A stretch of DNA of 64,000 nucleotides from Clarkia xantiana subsp. parviflora (Eukaryota; Streptophyta; Magnoliopsida; Myrtales; Onagraceae). A program made the position numbers and the translations under genes. Shown here piece after piece: positions 1-9,821 of this stretch (position 1 is its first letter; each line of letters begins with the position of its first letter). The notes under the pieces are model-generated. The model worked only from the letters and a program-made list of their open reading frames with translations. It was not told the DNA's origin and did not search any database. The DNA lies in contig JAPTYO010000018.1 in NCBI GenBank assembly GCA_036873135.1, forward strand, positions 1,240,001 to 1,304,000, written 5' to 3'.

Positions 1-112
1 TTTCTTGGATGTGGCCTGCGTACGATGATTTTCTTGTGTAGTAGAATTGTGTATGCATGCATGTAATCCTCGAAGAGTTTTTAAAGGGTCTTGGGAAAGC
101 CAAGATCGAGTG
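1..112 (+). mobile_element. Copia-1 leader fragment (left of element A)
   Basis: Non-coding 5' leader of a Copia element, interrupted by Gypsy element A. It matches the leader of Copia-2 at about 13985-14105: both contain a CTTGGGAA(A/T)GCCAAGATCG block, and the match resumes at 8798 after element A. The last five bases, GAGTG (108-112), are repeated at 8793-8797 as the target duplication of A. The Copia 5' LTR lies left of the window. Confidence 0.8.
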
Positions 113-810
113 TGATGGGTCCGATTATAGCCGTCAGGCCCTTTAACGGCGAGGAAACGGCAAACAGGCCCACCAGGCCCAGAGCAAAGGTCACGATGAC
201 CTAGGAGAAGGGTCCCGATGAAGTGAGTCCCGACGAAGTAGGGTCCCGACAAGAGTCGGTCCCGACAGTGGAGCTAGGAGCTCCCGATAAGAAGCCTTTA
301 AGAAGGCCCCGATGACGAATCCCTGAGAATGATTGGCCCTGTCACGATGACGAGGGGCCCCGAGCGGTGACACAACGAGATAACTCTGGAGTCCCCGACG
401 GAAGTCGGGACTCGTTATCAGAGGATAAAGCCAAGATATGCGGGGCGTGGCCGAGATATACGGAACGTGGTTAAGATACACGGATCGTGGCCGAGATACG
501 CGGGGCATGGCTAAGATACGTGAGATCGTGTACGAGATAAGCGGGATACGGGCTAACCACCCCCAACGGTTCACCAGGTACCTGAGGCACCTCTTTGCCT
601 ATGAAAGGGCAGGAGGTCACCTCAGATGACTGACGTTGAGTTCAATACACTTTGATATTTGTTGCTTGTCAGTCATACGAGAGACTCATTTAAGCATCGG
701 AGAGGGATTCTGGGTCACCGCCCGGTCTATCCCCTCTTGCAGGATTGCGTGGAGCAAAGGAGCTAGGATTGCCGTCAAGATCCGTACCGGAGTTCCACCG
801 TGATCCAACA
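113..810 (+). repeat. 5' LTR of element A
   Basis: 698 bp, begins TGATGGGTCC and ends GATCCAACA. The expected TATA box reads TATGAAAG (600-607), while the solo copy of the same family has TATAAAAG at 25597. The segment 701-745 can form the conserved pseudoknot described separately. It is directly followed by the primer binding site. Confidence 0.95.
701..745 (+). promoter_or_regulatory. Potential H-type pseudoknot in the LTR (family A)
   Basis: Stem 1 pairs AGAGGG (701-706) with CCCTCT (732-737). Stem 2 pairs ATTCTG (707-712), inside the stem-1 loop, with CAGGAT (740-745), using one G-U pair. The same arrangement occurs at the same place in LTR families B, C, D and E with different stem-2 bases. 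The identical sequence is in the 3' LTR at 8683-8727. Function unknown. Confidence 0.5.
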
Positions 811-811
811 T

Positions 812-829
812 TGGCGCCGTCTGTGGGAA
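812..829 (+). promoter_or_regulatory. Primer binding site of element A
   Basis: Two bases after the LTR, TGGCGCCGT (812-820) is complementary to the 3' end of plant tRNA-Asp (ACGGCGCCA). Complementarity fails after about nine bases. The same start is seen in elements B, C and D. Confidence 0.75.
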
Positions 830-846
830 ACTAACAAAAAGCTGAT

Positions 847-2118
847 ATGCCTTCTACTCGCTCGATGGTGGCTGGCAAGAACAGAAGGGGACAATCTGGT
901 GGTTCCCGTCACCCTGCTGCAACAAACCTGAATTCAGTACGAGAACAAGGAGAAAATCAAAATCATCCCCCAGCTGAACTCTCCCAGACAGGGGGGCACA
1001 ATGGATCGCATCCCGAAGAAGTTGCTCCTCGACACCAGGATAACAGGGGGCAGGAGGCCCCCCCGACTGCAGATTTGACAAGGGCCGTGGCGGAGGCCAT
1101 GCCCATGTTCCTAGCGGCTGTAGAGGCTCTCTTAGACCGAAGGGAGGCTGCAAGGAGGCAGGAGGAGATGCCTCCGCTGGAAGAAGCAACCCTACCAACA
1201 GAGGGTCGGAACGTACAGGAAGCCCCACCCCAGGCCCAGGAAGGAGGTAAGATGACCGGTCAGCCGGAGAAGTTCGTGGTTGATGGGCCAGGACCAGTTC
1301 AGCACAGGACCATTCCCCTGAATGGCCCCATCACTCCCGACCAGGTGGTAAAGATCGTGAACATCTGTATGGGAGAACAGAAGCCGCTGGTCTCGGAGTT
1401 GAGGGATCGATCCACTCATCCCTTCGTTCCCCGCCTAATAGACACCCTCGCCCCGCCAGGGCTGGGTATCCCCGAGATCAAAGAGTATGACGGAGAAGGA
1501 GATCCAGTTCGTCATGTCCAGAAGCATCTTATGGCGTGTCTGGGTAGAGCCCCGACAGAGGACATCGTGTGTACCCTGTTCCCTAATACACTGGGAGAAA
1601 GAGCCCTGACCTGGTTCTTTAGTCTACCCCCAGGCTGCATCACCTGTTGGGCTGACATGCACGACCGCTTCATTCGACAGTACCAGGGTCGCCGACGTCT
1701 GCTGAAGAGTGTGAGATCCCTCACCCTGGTGGTACAGAGGCCCGACGAATCACTGGCACATTACTACCAGCAGTACACGGCCAGTGTGGCGGAGATAGAC
1801 AAGGAGATCTCGGAGGGCGAAACAATTCGTACCTTCATTCGGAACCTGACGGCCCCCTATGGTTCCGACCTGATGCACAGCGTGGCTGAGAAACCTGTGT
1901 GGAATATGGAAGCATTACAGAAGAGAGTGAAGCGGCAGATCGATGTCCAGGAGTCAAAGATAGCCGCGGGAGAACTGGAGCCCCCAAAATCGAACAAAGG
2001 GAATCAGTCGAGCAAGCCTTTCGACGACCGTAAGTCAAAAGGCAAACATGAAGGTAGTCGGGACCGAGGTCGCTCTGGTCGGGGGGATGATAGACGTCCT
2101 CCAAGGAAGGATAAGTAG
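847..2118 (+). CDS. Gag polyprotein of element A (423 aa)
   Basis: Structural (capsid) protein that would assemble virus-like particles and package element RNA. The N-terminal ~170 residues are polar and low-complexity (Q/E/P-rich). The retrotransposon Gag domain covers roughly residues 215-365: GDPVRHVQKHL, an ALTWFFSLPPG block, a RFIRQYQGRR block, and an ETIRTFIRNL block. The C-terminus is basic (R/K/G-rich), as expected for RNA binding. The ORF is intact and ends at TAG 2116-2118. The next ORF continues in the same frame and carries the CCHC-like knuckle that normally ends Gag in this family, so the TAG lies inside the ancestral gag. It is homologous to the gag genes of C and D. Confidence 0.92.
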   Translation: MPSTRSMVAGKNRRGQSGGSRHPAATNLNSVREQGENQNHPPAELSQTGGHNGSHPEEVAPRHQDNRGQEAPPTADLTRAVAEAMPMFLAAVEALLDRREAARRQEEMPPLEEATLPTEGRNVQEAPPQAQEGGKMTGQPEKFVVDGPGPVQHRTIPLNGPITPDQVVKIVNICMGEQKPLVSELRDRSTHPFVPRLIDTLAPPGLGIPEIKEYDGEGDPVRHVQKHLMACLGRAPTEDIVCTLFPNTLGERALTWFFSLPPGCITCWADMHDRFIRQYQGRRRLLKSVRSLTLVVQRPDESLAHYYQQYTASVAEIDKEISEGETIRTFIRNLTAPYGSDLMHSVAEKPVWNMEALQKRVKRQIDVQESKIAAGELEPPKSNKGNQSSKPFDDRKSKGKHEGSRDRGRSGRGDDRRPPRKDK

Positions 2119-2148
2119 GAAGATCTCGACATCCCTCTCAACTGCTCC

Positions 2149-3852
2149 ATGGCGGAAGTGCTGACAGTCATGGAACAACAAGGTATCTCCAGATACCCCC
2201 CGAAGAAAGATGAAGAATTCTTGGGGTCCCGCACAGATCGCTATTGTCGGTTTCACCGCGCAAATGGCCATGACACTAATCACTGTCGAGAGCTGAAAAA
2301 GGAGATTGAAAAGCTAATCCAGAAGGGAAAGCTCAAGGAGTTTGTTGGAGACAAACGATGCAGGTCCCGCTCTCGGTCCCGATCGCGGTCCCACTCCCGA
2401 TCCCGCGATCGGTCCCCGAAGAAAAAGAGAACCGATCCAGAGTCATCCGGTGTTCACAAAGAAAGACGAGTCATCAATGTGATTCATGGAGGATTTGCCG
2501 CTGGAGGGGATACCTCATCCGCTCGAGAGGTTTACGCCTCTAGGATTCCTACTGCGGTGGTACTGGGTAAGAGGTCTCGATCTTGGACCTTGAAAGAAGA
2601 GATGATGATCTCCACCCCGCACGACGATGCCTTAGTAGTAACTCTGGATGTAGACGGGTTCGAGATGAAGATAATTCTGATTGACGGAGGAAGCTCCTCC
2701 GACATTCTATTCATGGACGCGTTGGAAGCCATGGGGAAGACGAAGAAAGATCTGAAGGAGGCAAACTTCCCGATGGTCGGGTTCTCTGGCTCAACTTCCT
2801 ACCCGTTGGGAGTAATCACCTTACCAGTAAAGTTTGGTAGCGGATGGAAGTCAGAAAGGAGGAACGTGGAATTTGTCGTGGTTGATTCTGCTGGGACCTA
2901 CAACGCAATTATCGGGAGAACAACCATCAATCCACTAATGGCAGTTGCCTCGACTGTGCACCAGAAGATGAAGTTCCCGACCGACCACGGAGTCGGGGAG
3001 GTCAAAGGTGACCAGGTGGCTTCCCGAAAATGCTATGTTAATGCCACCCGGAGGAGGAGGCGAGAGGCCATGACTGTCCTCCAGACAGACACAGATCCCA
3101 GAGAAGAGTCTGGACATTCCGTCCCCATAAAAGATCTGAAAGATACGTTGGGAGAAACCGTGGAAGCCTACGTGGATGATATGCTGGTGAAGTCCCGACA
3201 AACTAAGGATCACGTGCACAACCTCACCATGGCATTTGAACGGATAAAGCTCTGTCAAGTTCGCTTGAACCCGACAAAGTACGCCTTTAAAATCCATTCA
3301 GGGAGGTGTTTGGGCTCCAAGATGAACCGAAGAAGAATTGAAGTAAACCCAGAGAAATTGAGGGCAATCAAGGAAATGCAGTCTCCGATAAACCATCGGA
3401 AGATGCACTTCCTGGAAAAGGCTTCTCGTATGGTGAACATGGGCTATTACTGGCCCACGATGAGCAAAGAAGCAATGGCGTTGGTCCGATCATGCGACGC
3501 GTGCCAGAGGTACGCCCCGAGTATTGTGGCCCCAGCTACCTGCCTGACATCCATCAAGAGCGCTGGGCCCTTCGCGCAGTGGGGCATCGACTTGGTGGGA
3601 CCTCTTCCACAAGCACAAGGACAATGTAAGTATTTACTTGTAGCTATCAATTATCTTTCAAAATGGATAGAGGCGAAGGCATTAGCCAGAACAACGGGGA
3701 ATCAGATCGTCAAATTCCTCCGAACCCACATCGTGTCCAGTTGTAGGATTCCTAAGGTGATGACCAGCGACAATGGCCCACCGTTTAACGACTCTCAAGT
3801 GAGAAAGTATCTGGAAGACCTCGATGGCAGAACGATGAAACATTCTCAGTGA
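2149..3852 (+). CDS. Shortened Gag-end/protease/RT/integrase ORF of element A (567 aa)
   Basis: In-frame continuation of gag after one TAG. Residues ~20-65 carry a zinc-knuckle-like motif (YCRFHRANGHDTNHC). A run of RS repeats follows at ~70-90, then the VINVIHGG block and an aspartic protease with active-site-like LIDGGSSSDIL and a YNAIIGRTTIN block. Reverse transcriptase is reduced to the end of the palm (VEAYVDDMLVKS) and the following LNPTKYAF segment. The fingers, thumb and RNase H are gone. Integrase keeps a partial zinc finger (CDACQRYA), the first two acidic residues (GIDLVGPLP; TSDNGPPF) and a short tail (LEDLDGR). The third catalytic residue, E, is missing. All three losses keep the reading frame. 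It cannot encode working RT or integrase, but protease could be functional. Confidence 0.88.
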   Translation: MAEVLTVMEQQGISRYPPKKDEEFLGSRTDRYCRFHRANGHDTNHCRELKKEIEKLIQKGKLKEFVGDKRCRSRSRSRSRSHSRSRDRSPKKKRTDPESSGVHKERRVINVIHGGFAAGGDTSSAREVYASRIPTAVVLGKRSRSWTLKEEMMISTPHDDALVVTLDVDGFEMKIILIDGGSSSDILFMDALEAMGKTKKDLKEANFPMVGFSGSTSYPLGVITLPVKFGSGWKSERRNVEFVVVDSAGTYNAIIGRTTINPLMAVASTVHQKMKFPTDHGVGEVKGDQVASRKCYVNATRRRRREAMTVLQTDTDPREESGHSVPIKDLKDTLGETVEAYVDDMLVKSRQTKDHVHNLTMAFERIKLCQVRLNPTKYAFKIHSGRCLGSKMNRRRIEVNPEKLRAIKEMQSPINHRKMHFLEKASRMVNMGYYWPTMSKEAMALVRSCDACQRYAPSIVAPATCLTSIKSAGPFAQWGIDLVGPLPQAQGQCKYLLVAINYLSKWIEAKALARTTGNQIVKFLRTHIVSSCRIPKVMTSDNGPPFNDSQVRKYLEDLDGRTMKHSQ

Positions 3853-3879
3853 CGAACACTCGAAGAAACACCATGCTTG

Positions 3880-4730
3880 AAGAAAGTCGCCTTAAGTGGT
3901 GCCCAATAAAGTCGCCTTAAGTGGTGCCCAATAAGGTCGCCTTAGATGGTGCCCGATGTAAAATCGCCTTAAGTGGTGTATGCTATTTATCGTTTAATTC
4001 GATGTAAACCTATTTTATGCCAATAAATAAAGAGGTTGCTTCCAAACAAGGGTTGTCCTTAGATTTATGTCAAGTGTAAAAGTCGCCTTCAGTGGTGCAT
4101 GAGGAAAGTCGCCTTCAGTGGTGCACGGTGAAAGTCGCCTTGAGTGGTGCACGATGAAAGTCGCCTTTAGTGGTGCACGAGGAAAGTCGCCTTCAGTGGT
4201 GCACGGTGAAAGTCGCCTTCAGTGGTGCACGGTGAAAATCGCCTTCAGTGGTGCACGGTGAAAGTCGCCTTCAGTGGTGCACGATGAAAGTCGCCTTCAG
4301 TGGTGCATGAGGAAAGTCGCCTTCAGTGGTGCACGATGAAAGTCGCCTTCAGTGGTGCATGAGGAAAGTCGCCTTCAGTGGTGCACGATGAAAGTCGCCT
4401 TCAGTGGTGCACGGTGAAAGTCGCCTTCAGTGGTGCACGATGAAAGTCGCCTTCAGTGGTGCATGAGGAAAGTCGCCTTCACTGGCGCACGATGAAAGTC
4501 GCCTTTAGTTGTGCACGATTCTTAAATTTATCCTAAGTAACTATTAAAGTCGTCTTAAGTGATGCATTCGATATTAAGTCGCCTTAAGTGGTGCAAGTTA
4601 TCAGATCGTCGGAAGGACATCAGAAGAAATTCGTAAGTACCGAAGTTTCGACTGCCAAGCACTAAGTCGTCTTAAGTGATGCACTCAAGGTTAAGTCGCC
4701 TTAGGTGGTGCACGTTGTTAAATAGTCGGA
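3880..4730 (+). repeat. 26-bp minisatellite in the 3' region of element A
   Basis: About 17 near-perfect 26-bp copies from about 4076 to 4515, each with the core GTCGCCTTCAGTGGTGC. Diverged copies (GTCGCCTTAAGTGGTGC, GTCGTCTTAAGTGATGC) flank it at 3885-3980 and 4545-4715. There are no spacers. Known context: Tat/Ogre-lineage elements often carry tandem arrays in their 3' UTR. Confidence 0.95.
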
Positions 4731-4848
4731 AAAGACAAAAGACAACAAAAAAGATCGGAGTTAAAGGAGTCTAATATTGATAAAGGGCTCGAAGGCCCGA
4801 CGACGAAGCAAGAGAAGAAAATACAAGGACTCTGAAAGATAAAAGCAT

Positions 4849-7602
4849 TCAAGCTTGGTCCTTGTCAGCAGCAGCAGAGGGGTCCGCAGGATTGGCTTCG
4901 GGAGGATTGGCTATCAGGGCGTCTGCACTTGGAAGCTCAGAAGCATCCTCGACAACTACCGGAGTACTCCCCCCATCACTCTCCTCAGAAAGAGCGAAGT
5001 ACTTCTTCGCAAAGGGAGCGAGGGAAGGAGACTTGTCAAAATTGATGGCGTCCCCGTACTCCAGGTGGAGCTCCTCAACGGCGTTGAAGAGAGTGTTCTC
5101 CACCTCCGCGCTGAAGAACTTCAGGGCGTCAGCTTGGAAGACCTCCGACCTTCGATAGTCCTCCCGACCCTTGGCCTCCGCTTCGGCCAGCCGCGCTGGG
5201 AACCCCGCAATCAGCTCCTCCAGAGCCTTCTTCTCGAGGACCAGCTGGTCCTCGGCGGCCTTCTTCTCCTGGGTCAGCCGATCCACGACCTCCCCCCGCT
5301 CTTGCCGCTCCTGCCTCAGGAGCCCCTCGAAGTCCGCGATCTGCTGCTGAAGACCCCGAATCTTCTCATTGAGGGCAGCCAGCTCCTTGGCCAGCTTCCC
5401 CCGCGAAGACTGGGAAGCCTGGAGATCCGCTTGAAGCTGCTCGCGAACTCCTCGGTCCCGCTCCCGGGCCTCATCATAGGCAATGACATACCCGATGAGG
5501 CGGTTGTAATCCCCGAGCTCCTGCAGTCAAAAGGAAAAAGTGTTAGAAGGACAAAAGACTCGATTTATTGATCAATAAGGAAAAAGTGAAGTTTCACCTC
5601 GATGCGGCGCACAGCCATATCCCTGACGTCCCGCTCCATATGCGTCCGATTGAGGTAAATCGGATGTCGCATAGAAGGCAGGATGGAACCCGCCAGAAGA
5701 TGCAGGGCCAACTCTTGGTCCTGTTCCCCTTGTGTGAGCGGGACTCCCTGAAGCGTCTGGATCGGAGCCCAGGGGGCATTGGCCTGCGAAGGGTTGAAGG
5801 GCCTATAGAAGTCCCTGTCGAGAGCCATGGGAGAGATGGGACGGGGAAGAGAAGGGCACATCTCCGTCTCAGCCCGGACAGGAGAGGGAGAAAAGTCGTG
5901 GATGGGAGAGAGCTCCCGCTGGTGTGGAGAAGACGAGGGAAGCGGCCCCTGAGGGGTTGGTTTCAAGGGGGATTGCCCCGCCTTCCGACGCTGCTGAGGG
6001 GGATCAACCCCGCCGGTCTCCTCGGAGGAGTCCAGGGTCTCCACCTGGCGAAACTGTTCACCAGATGGTGCCTTCTCTCCAGCTGAGGGAGGCACCCCCG
6101 CTGAAGGCGGTGCATCTGTAGAAGCTGCAGCCCCCGAGGAAGCTCCCGAGCGACCTGCACCTGGAGGATGAAGAGCTTCAGATAGGTAGTCAGGAAGTTC
6201 ATCGGGATTCTTACACCAAATGATACGTCGGGAGACGTATTGATCCTTCCCGCGGAAGTGATAGTAGCCCGCCTTCAAGACCCGGGGAGTTTCACCTCGA
6301 AGGATCCTCTTGACATCAGCAATTCGGCCCTCCTTGGTCGAGGAAATCAAGTCCGACGGAACCATCCTTATATATGATTTAATAGCGAGTCGGAGTTGTT
6401 TACCTTCTTCAGCATTCTGGACCTCGAAGAGTTGGTCCAGATCCACCCGCGGTCGCTTGGGTTGCTCCGTTGAAGGAGACCCCGACCCGGCAGCAGCAGC
6501 CTTCTTGGCAGACTTCCTCTTCCGCGAGGGGCGGACAGCATCGGTCTCCCCCTGCTTAAGGAAGAAATCGGTCAGCACAGACACCTTCTTGGCTGCAAAC
6601 AATAAACGAAGAAAAAGTTAGAGATTTTACCCAAGGGACCATGCTAGAAGGGCCGTCGAAGAGCTGCCCCCCAGAGACAATACTGAGGAGTCGGACCCCA
6701 GTATGCACCAGGTCCCGCTCCACCAGAGAGTTAGCATTGAGAGGAGTGTAGGACTCCCCCCAACGATAAAGCTGGATCAATTGAAGGGTCTCGAAGTCCT
6801 CATCAGCATAGGAGTGGAAAGCAGGCGGAGGGTCTGCTGCCACCTCCCACCGAGGCCAAGGGATAGAAGAATGTTGGATGAAGAAGTAGCTCCTCTTCCA
6901 GCTACTGTTGTCAGACCCCGTATCAATCAAGAGTCCCCGACCCTTGACCACCTTCCAGGTGTCGCTGGTCCAACCGTTCCGGGCAAGCTGCTGCTTACTC
7001 CATTTGGGCATCCGAGGGTAGAAGGCGCAAACCCCCGCCTCGTTGCATTTCAGCCCGTAAAAAGTCCGGAAAAGCTGGAGGCTGTAGACCCACTTCTGTC
7101 GGAGACAGAGGACTTGAAAGGCGTTCCAAATGCGGATGGCATGAGGAGAGAAGGTAGTAGGGTGTGTTTGGTAATGTTGGCACAGTTCGACCAGGTTACC
7201 GCAGAAGGGGAACCTGATCCCCGCTGATATTTGTCCCGTAGAGACAAATACCTCCCCTTTCTGGGGACGAGTAACCTCAGGGTCACTCGAGGGACGATGT
7301 CGATCATACGGGAAGCGAGGTTCCCAGGTGAGGGTGATGCAACCCTCTCGGAGAGCTGCATCGTAAGCAGTGGTGGAAATTTCATTCGGAGCATAGTCAA
7401 ATTTAAAAGGTTTTCTCCCCTCGGAGCTGGAACCGCTGTCTGAAAAGCAACCAGGGCAAGAAAATACAGTGGGATTCTGGAAGAAATTAAAAAGGAAAAG
7501 ACGAACGAGCAACGAAGAGTGTTTCCTTAACGGACATGGTGGAGTAGAGGTTGAAGGAGATGAACGAAGTGTCGCCGGAAAGATGATCGGAGAAGATTCC
7601 AA
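4849..7602 (-). CDS. Antisense extra gene of element A (gypsy-type transposase domain + coiled coil)
   Basis: Gene on the strand opposite to gag-pol. Exon 1 (~7602-6631) encodes a globular domain resembling the plant 'putative gypsy type transposon' family (blocks IRFPFCGNLVELCQHY, WNAFQVLCLRQKW, SYFFIQHSSIPWPRW). A middle exon (6592-5598) is low-complexity and rich in P/S/Q. A final exon (5520-4849) is a long coiled coil rich in A/E/K/Q. The second intron is well defined: 5597-5521, 77 nt, GT...CAG, with the frame kept across it. The first has a clear TTTGCAG acceptor at 6593, but the nearest donor leaves only 38 nt, so the true donor is uncertain. The N-terminus may also hold an extra intron (TTTTCAG near 7440). 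Extra antisense ORFs between pol and the 3' LTR are known in plant Tat elements. Function unknown. A homologue lies at 39430-41711. Confidence 0.75.
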
Positions 7603-7700
7603 GGATCTTCGAAAGCACAGAGCTGGGAATTGCAGAAGAATCGCAGAGAGCTTTTGAGAATTCGAAGACGGTAAAAGTTAAATTGTGACTGTGGCTAGGG

Positions 7701-7707
7701 TTTTATA
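7701..7707 (-). promoter_or_regulatory. TATA box for the antisense gene of element A
   Basis: On the minus strand ACTATAAAACCCTAGCC reads as a TATAAAA box overlapping an AAACCCTAG telo-box-like motif, about 100 bp upstream of the assigned ATG. This suggests the antisense gene has its own promoter rather than using the LTR. Confidence 0.5.
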
Positions 7708-8082
7708 GTCGAAGAAGACAGTTGAAAGGACACTTCGATCCGAGTCGTCAAATTCGAAAGGTCTTAATCTGAACCGTCGAGAAGAAACGTGCAGAAGGAC
7801 AACGGGCGTAATGATGAAACGGCCTGAAAAGCACTTTTCAGAAAAGGACAGGCGCGAAAAATCAGGCACGTGGGTCGAAAACGTCACTCCATCATCTGCT
7901 GCATTTAATGCACTAGAAAACCGAAGAGACCCTTGGGATATAGCAGTTATCCATAAAACCCTGAGGAAACGTAGAGGAGAAGACTGATAACTTTAAGTAA
8001 CTGAACCAAGGAGTAGATCCCCGACTCTAGTATTGGAAAAATCGGGAGTTGGAAGACACGACGAACTAAAAGTCCCTCATGT

Positions 8083-8094
8083 CTTGGGGGCAAA
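8083..8094 (+). promoter_or_regulatory. Polypurine tract of element A
   Basis: CTTGGGGGCAAA directly abuts the 3' LTR. Elements B, C and D have the related ACTCGGGG(G)CAAG at the same place. Confidence 0.75.
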
Positions 8095-8792
8095 TGATAG
8101 GTCCGATTATAGCCGTCAGGCCCTTTAACAGCAAGGAAACGGCAAACAGGCCCACCAGGCCCAGAGCAAAGGTCACGATGACCTAGGAGAAGGGTCCCGA
8201 TGAAGGGAGTCCCGACGAAGTAGGGTCCCGACAAGAGTCGGTCCCGACAGTGGAGCTAGGAGCTCCCGATAAGAAGCCTTTAAGAAGGCCCCGATGACGA
8301 ATCCCTGAGAATGATTGGCCCTGTCACGATGACGAGGGGCCCCGAGCGGTGACACAACGAGATAACTCTGGAGTCCCCGACGGAAGTCGGGACTCGTTAT
8401 CAGAGGATAAAGCCAAGATATGCGGGGCGTGGCCGAGATATACGGAACGTGGTTAAGATACAAGGATCGTGGCCGAGATACGCGGGACATGGCTAAGATA
8501 CGTGAGATCGTGTACGAGATAAGCGGGATACGGGCTAACCACCCCCAACGGTTCACCAGGTACCTGAGGCACCTCTTTGCCTATGAAAGGGCAGGAGGTC
8601 ACCTCAGATGACTGACGTTGAGTTCAATACACTTTGATATCTGTTGCTTGCCAGTCATACGAGAGACTCATTTAAGCATCGGAGAGGGATTCTGGGTCAC
8701 CGCCCGGTCTATCCCCTCTTGCAGGATTGCGTGGAGCAAAGGAGCTAGGATTGCCGTCAAGATCCGTACCGGAGTTCCACCGTGATCCAACA
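8095..8792 (+). repeat. 3' LTR of element A
   Basis: 698 bp, about 99% identical to the 5' LTR by eye. It carries the same TATGAAAG in place of TATAAAAG (8582-8589) and the same potential pseudoknot (8683-8727). It is followed by target duplication GAGTG (8793-8797). Confidence 0.95.
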
Positions 8793-9061
8793 GAGTGTAT
8801 GTAAAAACTCCCCGTTTTCGTAAAAGTTATTAAACCGTTTTAAAAGACCGATCTATTAGAAAGAAGACGTCGGTAATGTGAACTTTTTCACGACCCCCTT
8901 CCCTCGGTTAAATGACAGTCAGTTTGGTTATATGTATGTGGAATCATTACTTGTCGCCTTCTATCTCATAGATATCTGATGTATGCAATTCTTTTTAAAA
9001 ATGTTATTGTCTCCCTGATTATGCATGATTATCAACGTGTTAGTATCAAATAACCGCACAG
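8793..9061 (+). mobile_element. Copia-1 leader, right part
   Basis: Resumes the Copia leader after element A and aligns with Copia-2 at 14105-14365. Shared blocks include AAACCGTTTTAAAA and ATGTTATTGTCTCCCTGAT. No gene in it. Confidence 0.8.
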
Positions 9062-9430
9062 TTGGATTCATCATGTGCTAATGAGCTTTTGAATGAGACG
9101 AACTACGACTCGTGGTGCAAACGCATCAATGGTCTACTGGATGATAAGGGTCTCATAGACCACATTCGGAAGACGATGAGCTGTACAGATGCCGGCCTGA
9201 CCAAAGGGCAAGCATACACCCACTTCAAGTGGGAGCAGGATGACAAGAGAGCTAATAAGATTTTGCTGTTTGAAATGTCTCTGGACTTTAAGGAAGAGTA
9301 TAAGGATATTCCGGTCACAAAGGATATCTGGGATGCACTGTTCCTGAAATACGGAAACGACATTGTAGTTATACTGCACCCACTTATACCATCTTTCGAT
9401 GTATGTCTTAAGAGAAACAACCCAATATGA
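9062..9430 (+). pseudogene. Copia-1 gag fragment
   Basis: Copia-type Gag N-terminal domain. LNETNYDSWCKRINGLL is the usual start ('NY..W...M...L'), followed by AYTHFKWEQDDKRANKILL and an IWDALFLKYGND block. It becomes unreadable at about 9430, where stops and frameshifts accumulate, and the zinc-knuckle region (9460-9820) is too decayed to translate. Confidence 0.8.
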
Positions 9431-9821
9431 TTGAAAAAGTATATCAGCTCATCAGCATGATCAAACCATAATCGGGATCCTCCCGAAATCCTGGAGAGCA
9501 ACCAGGACCCTACTGACTGTCATTGGTTCAATACTGGATCTTGCATTAGTCCTGAGATTAATCGAGTTGGAAGAGGCTCGATTGGCATCGGTACCGAAAG
9601 AAACCAAGATGTCAGGACAACCTGCTGGGTAGAAGAGGAAATACAGGAACAAGGGCAAGAAACAACAGGCTGTCGACAGTAAAACGTCGATAAAGTCTAA
9701 ATAAGGAAATCTCCAGTTAAATTCGGAGATAGTTTGTTGGGATTCTAGCCCTCGTCGTATTGGTGATGGAGCTGGATCCAGCAAATCGCATGCTGCCAAG
9801 GTATGCGACATTGGATATGTT

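Larger units (their letters stand above)
113..8792 (+). mobile_element. Complete Gypsy (Tat-like) LTR retrotransposon A
   Basis: Complete element with two 698-bp LTRs (113-810, 8095-8792) and a perfect 5-bp target duplication GAGTG on both sides. I count about 8 differences between the LTRs by eye, so the insertion is fairly young. In order it holds the LTR, a tRNA-Asp-like primer site, gag (847-2118), a shortened pol (2149-3852), a 26-bp tandem array, an antisense intron-containing gene (7602-4849), the polypurine tract and the LTR. It is non-autonomous, since most of reverse transcriptase, all of RNase H and part of integrase are missing. It sits inside the Copia-1 leader. Confidence 0.95.

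Noticed and set aside
2116..2118. Claim of programmed stop-codon readthrough in element A
   Set aside because: Kept only as a question: one copy, no known readthrough context, and a plain nonsense mutation explains it.
3880..4730. Direct repeats that could be mistaken for a CRISPR array
   Set aside because: Head-to-tail 26-bp units with no unique spacers, inside a plant retrotransposon.
4855..5571. 238-codon plus-strand frame opposite the coiled-coil exon of element A
   Set aside because: Shadow of the minus-strand exon; lacks any family resemblance.
113..8797. tRNA genes suggested by primer-site matches
   Set aside because: The TGGCGCCGT and TGGTATCAGAGC sites are primer complements, not tRNA genes; no cloverleaf seen.
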